Below, piece after piece: positions 20,043 through 29,555 of a stretch of 51,608 nucleotides of DNA. Location: NCBI RefSeq assembly GCF_002104995.1, contig NW_024468306.1, forward strand, positions 1-51,608. Reading direction: 5' to 3'. The translations under genes and the position numbers were made by a program. Under the pieces are notes generated by a model. That model had not been told where the DNA came from. It did not search any database and was given only the letters and a program-made list of their open reading frames with translations. Position 1 is the stretch's first letter. Each line of letters opens with the position of its first letter. This stretch comes from Linderina pennispora (taxonomy: Eukaryota; Kickxellomycota; Kickxellomycetes; Kickxellales; Kickxellaceae).

Positions 20043-21476
20043 TCAGCGCTGGTTCGCTGCTGCTGCACACCTCTTGCGCGGCCTCTTTGTTGCCGGAGTG
20101 GTGCCAGAAGTATGGGCAGCAGTAGCTGTAGAACGACAGAACCGTTCAGGAATATCGCCTGAATCACAGAGTGACTGGAAAGTGAGTCTGAAGTTTAGAA
20201 CTGCTGCGAGGTCGCGGTTCAAGAGCCGAGACGAATAGGCTCGCCCGCATTGTGCCATGGTCCGCTTACATGACTCGCTTGTACAGCAGAGAAGGCCATG
20301 GCACTTCACAGTTGGGTTCTTCGATCTCTGGTAGGGCCGTGGGTTGGGAACATGCCGGAATGTCTGCTGCTGCCGCCGATGCACCAGCAAGTGAATCAGC
20401 TGCTACTGCTGTAGTTGCTGCAGTGGCCTCTGTTGCATCTGATGGCATCTTCGCTGCTTCACGTGCAGCCTTCTTGGCCAATTTTTCGCCCTTTTCTGCT
20501 GCTTTCCTTGCCTCTGTTGCTGCCCTCTTTGCTGCATTGATTTTGGTAACCTGCTCGCGTGTTTTCGAAACAAACACCTGCTTGATTATTTGTTTGTCTA
20601 AGCGCACATGGCCTGGGATCCATGATGTCCGCAGAGGCAAGCATTGGGGGAGAGACTTGCCAAGCTGCTCATTCTCGATAAGCTGGCATAGGCGAATGTA
20701 TGCACGCAGATGCTTAAGTGGATTTACCTTGGCATCATAGCACCGGGTGTCTTTGGCGAATCTGTACTTGGCATCATAGGCATTAAGGACTGGTGCCAGC
20801 TTGTTGTAGATTGCAAGCATCGGTGGGGTGAGCACACTGAGATCAGGGTGCCTAGAGCCAACTGCCTGGCGGAGCTTCGGTGCAGGTAAATAAATACACA
20901 CTTGACATGCATTATTGAACTCAGCCTTGGACACATTGCCCATTGTACTGTGCAGTGTGTTTTTGCGGCTGCGAATATCAATCAGTTTGGCCAGAATCCG
21001 CTGTAGGCAAGTGCCATAGTGCAACACAATGTTGTTCTTGTATGCTGTCATCAGCTCGGTATCCACGTATGTTGCTACTTGATTCATATCACGTACACCA
21101 TGTAGCTTTATATCGCCATTATGAAATAGATTATCATAAATATGATATCTAACTACATCACCGAAATCTGCCCTTGACAGTTCGGACCTGTCCATCCGGT
21201 TAACGAAATACTTGGCAGATATGGCCGTCTTTGCCCTAAGGCTGTGATAAATAAATAAATTGAACGAAAGAATCCCTTTTTCACAAATGTTGCAGGGTCA
21301 AAGGCATCCCCGTCAGCTAGCTGATGGAGTAGTATCCATCGTGCAAGCATGTATGTATGCTCTTTGATGATATTGACGCTGTGTACAAATTGCTCTAGGC
21401 GGGGCAACATAGAATCACGGAAGCCAATACCACCAAGTGATGTCTTTATGACAGTAGTGCTGCGGGTAATATTCAT
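20043..21476 (-). pseudogene. Decayed Fanzor/TnpB-like RNA-guided nuclease gene, core deleted
   Basis: Three minus-strand pieces in different frames. The N-terminal piece (21476 to about 21235, ..LPRLEQFVHSVN..YMLARWILLHQL..) continues after a frameshift as ..RAKTAISAKYFVN.. to ..SLPQCLPLRTSWIPGHVRL.., then an Ala/Lys-rich linker. The C-terminal piece (within 20043-20390) reads KCHGLLCCTSESC, then SSRLLNRDLAAVLNFR and GDIPERF. The last block resembles the zinc-ribbon plus RuvC-III motif (NRDxxAxxN) that ends Fanzor1 proteins of fungi, and the first blocks resemble their N-terminal part. The middle, which should carry the RuvC-I Asp and RuvC-II Glu, is absent, so nuclease activity is not expected. 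Family assignment is from remembered motifs, not a search. An alternative is a lineage-specific transposon ORF of the same superfamily. Confidence 0.6.
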
Positions 21477-22725
21477 TTGAGAAATTCAATAGGCAAGTAA
21501 GAAGAGAAATGATGCTGTTCAGTTTTGCTTTATTGCATATGCATAGCATTAAGAACTTTTTTTATTAATAATGATCTGGCTTGCATGGTTCTTGGGGCCC
21601 TTAGCACTGATACAGTCTCTTGAATCAGTCTATACAGACTGGGTCTATTGTGGCCCAAATACTACTGCCTACGCATGTTCTTAAGACAAATTAATTTATA
21701 AAATAAATATACAAATATTATATAAACCACTAGAAGATCTATATGGCCTTATTCAATAGGTACTCATAAATACATATCCTATGAGTATTGTATAGCTAGT
21801 GATGACTACCATAATGATGCTATAGAAGGTATTAGGCCAGCTGATAATGAGAGCAGCTCTTGTGCTGAACCAATGGAGAAATATAGTGGAGACATATAAC
21901 TACTATAATAAGAGCTTATTACCCTGGGTTTACTAATGAGGTCAGATACTATTTAAGATCAAAAGGAGTTTATAGAGCAAGTCACCTAAGCTTACTTTAA
22001 GGTTTAAAAGAGCATTATTTTTAATCAATTAAAAAGGTTCTAGTAGATAGTTAGATACTTTTGAACTATATAACCTTATATAGGAGGTTATGAAGAGTTA
22101 CTTCTCTACCTATAAATTATTTGAGCATACTATAACTACTAGTACTTTTAGTTAAAATAACTATTAAAATAACTATATTGAAAATAATTATGTAAATATA
22201 TAACTAACTTAAAATTTACTAAACCTTAAAAGTTAAAGAATAACTATGATAGGAAAAGAATCTATTTGCTCTAATTTTTATATAATACTATGACCTTATA
22301 TCAGGTATTCTAGGGACTAGCAACAGATTAGTAGGCACTAATATAAATAGGTATAAGGATTAGTGCCCTAGAAAGCTGAATTTTGTCCCCTATGGTCTAA
22401 AAATAATTGGGATATATCAGATCATTTTATATTCAATAGTGATAAATACCATTATAGGATCTATTTAAAAGCATAATATGATATTTGCCCTTAGATTATA
22501 TAGTATTTTTCAATACATTTTTTCACATATCCAAATTATTTACTATTGATAGAGCAGAGCAGATTTAGTGTAAGCCAAAGAATACTTAACTCATATCTGT
22601 GCACTTAGCACTTGTTAAAACAAGCAAACCCCCCATATCTCTTTATACTTCTCTATGCTCTCTGTGTGTAGACCGACTACTTCATCAAACCCCTATTTTA
22701 TTCTAATAAACAAGCAATATTAAAG
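21477..22725. other. AT-rich, CpG-free block, probable silenced repeat
   Basis: Strongly AT-rich DNA with no open frame of note. Scanning the plus strand I find no CG dinucleotide between about 21673 and 22673, while flanking DNA is CpG-containing. The end near 22620-22725 (CTCTTTATACTTCTC, then TCTCTGTGTGTAGACCGAC) looks like the leader of a retroelement that runs into a gag-like start codon at 22726. I infer a methylated, mutated repeat, but no coding remnant is readable in the AT-rich part. Confidence 0.6.
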
Positions 22726-22854
22726 ATGGCAACGATCGATGCCACTCCTATTATGACCGCCGGGCCTGTCGAAGCAGGTCATGGCAGAACATTCGAGGAC
22801 TCTCAGGGTCCAAGGCTTAATCGGACTCTAGTTCCGACGGTTCTGGGGCTTTAG
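22726..22854 (+). pseudogene. Gag-like N-terminal remnant running into tRNA-Phe
   Basis: An ATG after an A-rich leader opens a frame of 42 codons (MATIDATPIMTAGPVEAG..) that continues to the 5' base of tRNA-Phe and stops inside it. Its composition and leader resemble the start of an LTR-retroelement gag. The last 45 bp before the tRNA are related to the matching flank of the left arm (about 80% identical), so that part may simply be tRNA upstream DNA. No capsid or zinc-knuckle sequence is present. Confidence 0.35.
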
Positions 22855-22917
22855 CTCATCTGGGAGAGCGTATGACTGAAGTTCATAAGGCACCGTGTTC
22901 GATCCACGGAAGCCCCA
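22845..22917 (+). tRNA. tRNA-Phe(GAA), right copy
   Basis: The same 73-nt sequence as the minus-strand gene at 4223-4295, now on the plus strand. The anticodon loop is CTGAAGT, acceptor GGGGCTT/AAGCCCC, and a TTTTT terminator lies at 22929-22933. Confidence 0.96.
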
Positions 22918-23680
22918 CTACGGATCTATTTTTGCTCGCCAGATCGCCATACTCTTTTGGATCGTCCCAGTGCTCGACACACTGGTTTGCCCCAACCGGT
23001 GGTGCTCATCCATGCCACGTTTGCTTTTTGCTCAGTCGATTGTGCATGCATATTGTTGTCATTCGGGCAACCCCATGCCATGTCCCTCAGAGGACCAAGA
23101 GCCAGCAATCGTATTGGTTGCCTCTTGCCGCTTCGGGCACTGGCAGTACATATTTATGTGCATTAACTCGCTGTCGCTTGTCCGATAAGATATGTTTGGC
23201 AAGCCATTCGTCTGCTGGATACTGAATCTATGTACAGGCAAGCAGAAAAGACCAGTCGAATATCTACCTTTGCTGCAAGTGCTTTCAAGTGAGAAACATA
23301 GGGAATGGGGAATAGGGAACCGCACTGGGTGTTTGACGATGGTCCTGTCATTTAGCAACAGGCCGCTGTGATATTTATACCTGATGAGCAGGGCCTAGCA
23401 GAGCCATTTTTCTGGATAATAAAACACACAGATCCAAATATCTGGACAATACCACAATGAAATGTCGAAATTGATTGGAAGCCATTGCCGCCAAACACCT
23501 TACTTCTAAGCAAAGCCTTCCTTCTACTGCTTGTGCACATGGCGCATAACGATGCATCTGAGAAATGGACGGTGTGGTTAACAAAATAGCTGCAAGGCTG
23601 GAAAGCGATGTTTATAAATGGGCATTGAAAACTGATGGAGGTGGAATGGAGGGGACATTTACATATGCACATGTTCACCA
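22918..23680. other. Non-coding spacer between tRNA-Phe and fungalysin (right arm)
   Basis: Mirror of 3460-4222 with very few substitutions (for example one base inside a run near 23272). No gene is recognised. Confidence 0.6.
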
Positions 23681-25618
23681 CTAGCACCCATCAGGAACAC
23701 TGCTGTCATCGGTATGCCTGCCCCATCCACCACCTGGTGCATTGACACCAAGTCCGCGCTTGGCAAATGCACCCCAGATCTCGCACCTGTTCTTGCCACC
23801 AGTCAGATTCTGCTCGGCCTGAATTATGGCATTGCGTGCATCGATAAACGTTGGGTTGCACGGCTGCAGCTTCATCCCGTCAAGCAGGATCTGGAGCATG
23901 ATGGAGTTGCCCTTGGTCAGGTCGTGGGCAAAGATGTCATCGGCAAAGCCATTCTTGTCAATCAGCGCCCACATCACTTCATACAGAATTTCAGCCCACA
24001 CCTCGCCGATGGCATGCACTTCCTGGTAGTCCATGCGGTCGAGGTAGCTGTATGTTGATGGGTTGGTGTCCATGCTGGTTGAGTACGGATAGTTGCGAAT
24101 CCCCTTGGTGTACACATAGTGGCCCAGCACGAGGTCAGCGTCATGTGTATCAGTGCTCTTGAGGCGCAGGATAGTCGACACTGCATCGCTCCACCCCTCG
24201 CCCATGCCACCCGACTCGCCATCATTCAGGCAGTCGGTATTGGCGGGCCCACCTGTCAGCCGGTTCGAGATTCCATGGGTGAACTCGTGTGCTACAATGT
24301 CCTGCTCAAAGTCGCCGTCGCGGTTTGGCATAGTCTGGGTCCATGTATACATACGCATGCGCGGACGCTGGCCATCGGGAGGCGTGGCAAAGTTGGCATT
24401 GTTGGTGCCAGAGCCGTCCTGGGCATTGGCAATGACGCCATCCCCGCCAACCCCTCTGCCGCTAAAGTTCTCATCCTGGAAGTTGCCTGCAGCCTCATCA
24501 AAGCCGTAGATGTAGGACAGATCGTGCATGATGTTGTTGGTATAGAACAGCTGCACAATAGCTGCGTCAATGTACGACTCTGGTGGCTGCGACAAGTTGA
24601 GGGGAAAATCGAACACATTGCCGGGGCCAGCTTTCGGGCGGTGGTTTGTCTGCCATGTCGAGCCACCGGTTGGGTTGGACTGTGCCCAGACATTGTTGCC
24701 GTAGGTCGAGCCCTTGGTGACCCAGCCCTTTGGACTGGCATCCTTGCTTGCCGGGTCAGCAACCAGTGTGTGCTTGCCATCTTCAGGAGACAGCACATCC
24801 TTGGCATAGACATTGTATGATTCAGACTGCGAGTACCAGTCGTAGAGGGCGAGCACATTGTGCGAAGAGGTGTCGATGCTTGCAGTCCACCAGTGGTCCT
24901 GCTGCTCGGCATTGACACGCCAGACGCTGGATACTGAGCCGTCAGCATTCTGCAAGAGAGCAGAGGTAATACGGGCAGTTCCATCGATGGCAAAGTGTGC
25001 AGGCAAGTTCGTGACAGTGAGCCCAGACGATGAGTCAAAGCTGGTTGCCGCCATGCCACCAAGGTCAGTGTCGGCAAGTGGTGCTTGGATGTGGTTGGCC
25101 AAAGCAAGAAGGGCCGCTCTGGCAGAGTCTGTTGAGAGAGCAGCTGATGAAAAGTCGGCATTGTTGCTAGCCAGAGGCCCATGAGTAAATGAATGGCCAG
25201 ACGAAATGACACGTCCATTCTTGTCAATGTTGACGTTTGCTACGGCATTGGTGACATGCAGGCCATCGTGGGTCTGGACCATGTAGACATGTGTTAGCCC
25301 TGTAGCAGTGTCGGTGTATGCATCGGTGATGTGGATGCTGTCCAGTTGGATGCCATGCTTCTGGTGCAGATAAGTGGCAGCAATCGACATGCTCTGCAGC
25401 AACAAGGGGTCGCTGTGGGCAAGCGACGAGGAAAAGGCGGTAGGGCTTGCAATGGGGTTCAGAGACAGAGGAGTCTCGTAGACAGTGAATGGCTGTCTGT
25501 GGCTGAGAGCAGGGCTGAACGGCTTGGCTGGCGTGGAGAGCTGTCGCTGCTGTGGCTGGGAGATAAGCGCACAGGACAGAGCAGCAAAGTAAATGGTAAA
25601 TACGAGTGGTTGGAGCAT
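23681..25618 (-). CDS. Fungalysin, secreted M36 zinc metallopeptidase (right copy)
   Basis: A 645-residue paralogue of the gene at 1522-3459, inverted. Signal peptide, propeptide, HEFTH and GMGEGWSD are all intact, so this copy should also be active. The start at 25618 is chosen as in the other copy because it opens a signal peptide. Protein differences from the left copy are Ser to Phe in the signal peptide, Thr to Ala shortly after it, and Pro to His in the propeptide; the remaining C-terminal residues are identical. The two promoters share everything back to and beyond tRNA-Ser, apart from a homopolymer of 12 rather than 9 G/C. Confidence 0.93.
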   Translation of the reverse strand: MLQPLVFTIYFAALSCALISQPQQRQLSTPAKPFSPALSHRQPFTVYETPLSLNPIASPTAFSSSLAHSDPLLLQSMSIAATYLHQKHGIQLDSIHITDAYTDTATGLTHVYMVQTHDGLHVTNAVANVNIDKNGRVISSGHSFTHGPLASNNADFSSAALSTDSARAALLALANHIQAPLADTDLGGMAATSFDSSSGLTVTNLPAHFAIDGTARITSALLQNADGSVSSVWRVNAEQQDHWWTASIDTSSHNVLALYDWYSQSESYNVYAKDVLSPEDGKHTLVADPASKDASPKGWVTKGSTYGNNVWAQSNPTGGSTWQTNHRPKAGPGNVFDFPLNLSQPPESYIDAAIVQLFYTNNIMHDLSYIYGFDEAAGNFQDENFSGRGVGGDGVIANAQDGSGTNNANFATPPDGQRPRMRMYTWTQTMPNRDGDFEQDIVAHEFTHGISNRLTGGPANTDCLNDGESGGMGEGWSDAVSTILRLKSTDTHDADLVLGHYVYTKGIRNYPYSTSMDTNPSTYSYLDRMDYQEVHAIGEVWAEILYEVMWALIDKNGFADDIFAHDLTKGNSIMLQILLDGMKLQPCNPTFIDARNAIIQAEQNLTGGKNRCEIWGAFAKRGLGVNAPGGGWGRHTDDSSVPDGC

Positions 25619-25740
25619 GGCTGGAGCATGGTTGGAGTGGAGGACAAGGTGAGGCAGGCGCTTCGTTCCATGTGGGTTGGAGCGCAATAAATACGCAGCT
25701 GGCAGCACAAGCAGCAGCCTTTACATAAGGCGTCGGGGGG

Positions 25741-25752
25741 GGGGGGCTGGGG
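25741..25752. repeat. Poly-G run, length-variable between the arms
   Basis: Twelve consecutive G (about 25735-25746) in the fungalysin upstream region correspond to nine C at about 1397-1405 in the left arm. This is the only length difference I found between the arms. Confidence 0.7.
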
Positions 25753-25922
25753 ACAGTGGCTTGCGGTGTGGTGGTGGGAAGCGTGACCCGGCCGGCTTAG
25801 GAATCGCCGGCGGTCCGCCAAAAGCAGCAGCAAAAACATGTGAGGGCGTGACTTGGTCAGCACTCGGGGAGTGAGGATTGCCGAGGCCGGGGTGGGGCGG
25901 CAAAAGGAATGGGCAAAAGAAT

Positions 25923-26004
25923 CGTCAGCGACAGGATTTGAACCTGTGCGGGCAGAGCCCAACAGATTTCGAGTCTGTCTCCTTAACCACTCGGACACAC
26001 TGAC
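25923..26004 (-). tRNA. tRNA-Ser(CGA), right copy
   Basis: Identical in sequence to the gene at 1139-1220 and in reverse orientation; 82 nt, anticodon CGA, long variable arm. The Pol III terminator appears as AAAA on the plus strand at 25915-25918. Confidence 0.96.
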
Positions 26005-26163
26005 GCTTATCTGGATCGAGCCGAGGCTCTGAGCCGATCAACTGCTGAAATTAGTAGGAAATAATGTATACATAAAGTGATTGAACAGTGGAGCAGTACG
26101 CTTGACACTGCATTCTTGCACTCTGCCGCTAATATAACCACAGAACCTCCTGCTCCTTGGATA

Positions 26164-26719
26164 CTACACACCAACAAATATACACATGCAAGAATGAACG
26201 TCAGCTGTCATGTTCCATAGTGCTATTGATATAATGCCACTGAGCGAAAGCAAGAACATACCAGCTTTCAATACCGCTTTTCGCAACCTATGCCATTTGT
26301 GCCTACGCATATTGGAGGGAATCGTTATCCGGTACCTCGCCACATCTAAAACAGCTCCAAAGAATTTTCTGCGCTAGTGTGCTAGTCTCAGAGTGCGAAT
26401 GCCGCCATGTCAAGAAATCAAACAACAACTGCCACTGTTGACACGCTGCTGATACTAATAGATTTTGCCAGCATGGTGTGTTTAATCCAGAAAAGTAAAG
26501 TAGAAAGGCAAACGGATGAGGCAGCGGCCAGCGTCTGTAGTAGACATGGCAGCTGCATTGTCAGTCAACCCAGACAGAGAAGCAGATCTCATTCCTGCTC
26601 CCAAGGAACTCAGCCTAATCACCCATTTTACACTCTCTGTCCACGTTTCTATAATAAATTAGCTCGATTATTGCGCAGTTCGGATCTTTATTTCAGCTGC
26701 TCTCGCTTTATGCTTAATA
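26164..26719. other. Intergenic, upstream of the OB-fold gene
   Basis: About 550 bp between the outer end of the inverted duplication and the OB-fold gene. An open frame from 26407 overlaps it but has no motif and runs into the next gene's start in another frame. I see no other element. Confidence 0.45.
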
Positions 26720-28660
26720 ATGGAATTCTCAGGCACTTTGGCTGCGTTGCGTGAGGATCTTGCAGCATGCTGTCAGAAGCAGCCAGGCGAGGTGCCGTGG
26801 CCGTGGATCGCAACGAAAGTAGCATCGCTGCTGACAGCACATGGAAATATGACGCGGACGGTTCTGTTAACTGAACTTGAAGCGTCATGGCACTCGCTAA
26901 TAGCCAAGGAATCTGCGGATGGTGAGATATTCCGGACAGTTGATCCATTCCTAGGACGCTCTATTCCGCCACCGCTATCAACTCGTTTCCACCTGAAGGT
27001 TTTGCAGACACACAAGCTTCCAGGGACAGATATCTGGCTATGGAGCGTCTGCGGTGGACCGAGCTCAGGCAGTGAGCGGCGGTTGCGCACGGCAGACAAG
27101 CACATGGATATGTTTGTCCACGAGCGACACTGCCCGATGATTGACTCCAAGGAGTTTGCTGGGTTTTTTGACCAGCGGTGCATCTACGCAACAAACCTCA
27201 AGGCAGCAGATCGCGGGTGCGGGTCAGGTAGACCATTGCTAACACTTTTGCCTGACTGTGCACTTGTATTTGAGGTCAAAGTCGGGCCATCCAACAGTGC
27301 GCTGCAGGACACCACGCCTACTGACGAGCTCTTCTTGCGAGACATATTTGGCGTTGCTTTTAGCCGAGAAAGGTTCGTATATGCACGGGACCCAATATTC
27401 GATGCGAACCAGGTGTGGGGGAAGATTGAGCGCATTGAGCGTACCAGAGAGGAATTCGAAGACGGCCGGCCAGTCTCGTATGCCACCGTCAGCTGTCTGA
27501 TCGAGCATGTGGAAGCACCATACCTGGTATCCATCCGATTTTACGATGCGGATATACCGCTGGTGCGGCTTTTCCATGATGATGACTACATTGGCTTGCT
27601 CTGCGCCGAGCAGGCCTCAGATACGGAGTTTGTCTATGGACCGCAGACAATTGCCTTCATCATGCGCGGCACACGCGCCTCATACAACGAGACATCACAA
27701 ACAAGCGTTGCGTACAATGACCTCGGGTTCTTTGACTATCGGCGATACGCGCACCAGATCTCGATTGGCCAACTTGTGCCCGAGATCATCAACCTGACGA
27801 TGATGGCGCGAGTCGTCGCAGTCTCTGAAAATTATCCGACCCAGGTAGAGAACGGCTCAACTTTGGACCGCTATGTTCTGCGCATCGGTGATGGAACAGG
27901 AGTATGCGATGCCACAGTTTGGGGTGAGCTTGGAAGAACCGCTGCCCGAACTATGCCTGGCCAACTGGTGGTGCTGCACAACTTTGAAACCCACGAGGAC
28001 GAGAGCCCGAATCCACTCAACGACAGCAGAGTCATTATCAATGGGAGCCTTGCAATCCATGCACAGATATTCAATATCTCGCAGATGCCTGGAATGCTAA
28101 GCTGCTCTGAGCTGCGGGGATATTCGTTCCTGGCTGACATTGCAGGTGAGGCCAATTGCTACGTGCGTGTAGTGGTGACTGGGATACATAGTGCTGGTGA
28201 TTTTGTCAAGGACTCGCGGGACCAAGTAGGGATAACAAGGTTTGCCCACAAAAAGTGCAGGCGAGCTGTTGTTCCCTCTGCACGTCTAGACGGCACTGTG
28301 CTGGAATCACTCAAGAGCGACTACGAGTTTAGCTGCCAGCGCTGCAAAATCAAAGAGGTCCCAGACATTGATGTTGTGTGGGAGTTTGCGCTTACAGCAG
28401 AAATCGATGACGGGACTGACTGTTGTACTGCAGATGTCTCGCCGGAAGCTGCAGCAACAATCCTGGGGATATCACCATCGCAGTTCCTGTCACTGTCCGC
28501 CGAGCACAAACAGCACCAACAACTGAAGAGTCCCTTAGGGCTGGAGTTTGTCATTTCGCTGACATCGTTTATCGACGGCGGTGGTGATAGTGGCCCTTTG
28601 TTGCGCATTGAAGCAGCATGTCCGATAGATAGGGTAGGAATATCAGAAGTACAAGTGTAA
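26720..28660 (+). CDS. Tandem OB-fold protein with zinc ribbon, RPA1/SHLD2-like
   Basis: A 646-residue protein, single exon. Residues about 165-300 form a beta-rich OB-like unit (..VSIRFYDADIPLVRLFHDDDYIGLL). Residues about 350-450 form a clearer OB fold (VARVV.., LRIGDGTGVCDATVWGELG, GQLVVLHNFETHE). A C-terminal unit has the spacing of the RPA1 DBD-C zinc ribbon: AHKKCRRAV, then FSCQRCK, followed by an OB strand set (WEFALTAEIDDGTDC.., EAAATILGISPSQFLSL) as in RPA1. It lacks the RPA1 N-terminal domain and linker and is more divergent, so a shieldin SHLD2/FAM35A-like or MEIOB-like single-strand DNA binder is the closest guess. Expected role: ssDNA binding at breaks or telomeres in the nucleus. 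The OB-fold call is firmer than the SHLD2 call. Confidence 0.6.
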   Translation: MEFSGTLAALREDLAACCQKQPGEVPWPWIATKVASLLTAHGNMTRTVLLTELEASWHSLIAKESADGEIFRTVDPFLGRSIPPPLSTRFHLKVLQTHKLPGTDIWLWSVCGGPSSGSERRLRTADKHMDMFVHERHCPMIDSKEFAGFFDQRCIYATNLKAADRGCGSGRPLLTLLPDCALVFEVKVGPSNSALQDTTPTDELFLRDIFGVAFSRERFVYARDPIFDANQVWGKIERIERTREEFEDGRPVSYATVSCLIEHVEAPYLVSIRFYDADIPLVRLFHDDDYIGLLCAEQASDTEFVYGPQTIAFIMRGTRASYNETSQTSVAYNDLGFFDYRRYAHQISIGQLVPEIINLTMMARVVAVSENYPTQVENGSTLDRYVLRIGDGTGVCDATVWGELGRTAARTMPGQLVVLHNFETHEDESPNPLNDSRVIINGSLAIHAQIFNISQMPGMLSCSELRGYSFLADIAGEANCYVRVVVTGIHSAGDFVKDSRDQVGITRFAHKKCRRAVVPSARLDGTVLESLKSDYEFSCQRCKIKEVPDIDVVWEFALTAEIDDGTDCCTADVSPEAAATILGISPSQFLSLSAEHKQHQQLKSPLGLEFVISLTSFIDGGGDSGPLLRIEAACPIDRVGISEVQV

Positions 28661-28836
28661 AAACGCTGTTCCATTGGTAGGATTCAAGGCGGCATCCGTC
28701 GACTGTTCGATTTTGTAAATCCTTCAAGGACATTAAGCCGCGTTTTCATGTTCATACATTGGCTTAAAGCAAAAAAATCCCCGCTATCTGCTTTACTCTC
28801 CGTCCCACCTCCCTATACCAGCTATTTTCACAGAGA

Positions 28837-28844
28837 TATATAAA
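28837..28844 (+). promoter_or_regulatory. TATA box of first GST gene
   Basis: TATATAAA lies 61 bp upstream of the ATG, followed by ATGCG. The same TATAAATGCG context precedes the second GST gene. Confidence 0.65.
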
Positions 28845-28904
28845 TGCGAAGCACCTGCTGTCCACCACTGCTTCGTATCATTCTTCTATCACCTGCCAAT
28901 TACT

Positions 28905-29555
28905 ATGTCTACCTATACTCTCCGCCATTTTCCAATCCAAGCCCGTCCTGAAACCTGCCGTGCATTGCTAAGTTACGATGGTGGGGATTATACCAGCGAA
29001 CACCCTGCCTGGCCGATGGAAAAGTCAAAGCAACCGTTTGGGAAGGTTCCTGTGCTGATTGAGACCGATGCATCGGGAAATGTATTCCAACTCAGCGATT
29101 CTATGGCGATTGAGCACTACTTGGCAACAAAGAAAGGTTTGATGGTTGATTCCAGTCCGCAGGACCGCGCCCGCCAGGATGAGCTGCGCAGCCAGATCCT
29201 AGACATTTTTCTTTTCGCACCGCAGTATCGTTTTGCCACTGAGGAGGCCCGCAAGACTATCAAAGAGCAGTATGTTACTCAAGCCAAGTTCTTTATCGAT
29301 TTCCATGAGAGCCACCTCAAGAACAACGGCTCCAACGGGTACTATTTTGGCAGCAAGATCACCTATGTGGATATCGCACTTGTGGCTACCATGAGAGCGC
29401 TGCGTAGGTTCGGCGATGAAAGCATGCCAGGGATGACCGGATATCTTTCACCAGAGAGGGCACCCCTGATCAACAAGGTTCTTGATGTGGTGGGCAATGA
29501 TCCGAAGCTTGCAAAGTTCTTTAGTGAGCCTCGTGTCAAGCCTGCCGTTCTGTAG
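28905..29555 (+). CDS. Glutathione S-transferase (GST-1 of a tandem pair)
   Basis: A 216-residue cytosolic GST. The N-terminal thioredoxin fold (residues 1-80) starts MSTYTLRHFPIQARPE and contains the cis-Pro loop FGKVPVL and the glutathione gamma-Glu-binding motif LSDSMAIEHYLA. The helical C-terminal domain carries YYFGSKITYVDIALVATM, the N-capping box of GSTs. The class resembles sigma/mu-like fungal GSTs; a Tyr at position 4 could be the catalytic residue. It conjugates glutathione to electrophiles or acts as a peroxidase. It is followed 393 bp later by a closely related copy in the same orientation. Confidence 0.9.
   Translation: MSTYTLRHFPIQARPETCRALLSYDGGDYTSEHPAWPMEKSKQPFGKVPVLIETDASGNVFQLSDSMAIEHYLATKKGLMVDSSPQDRARQDELRSQILDIFLFAPQYRFATEEARKTIKEQYVTQAKFFIDFHESHLKNNGSNGYYFGSKITYVDIALVATMRALRRFGDESMPGMTGYLSPERAPLINKVLDVVGNDPKLAKFFSEPRVKPAVL

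Larger units (their letters stand above)
22800..26163 (-). repeat. Right arm of the large inverted duplication
   Basis: Reverse-complement partner of 980 to about 4340. It carries tRNA-Phe, fungalysin and tRNA-Ser in the mirrored order and orientation. The outer end is at 26163. The inner end is diffuse, with about 80% similarity between 22800 and 22844 and above 99% from 22845 outward. Confidence 0.95.

Noticed and set aside
26407-26754. Plus-strand frame upstream of the OB-fold gene
   Set aside because: It overlaps the start of the OB-fold gene in another frame. No motif, and its Ser/Gln-rich composition is typical of chance frames.
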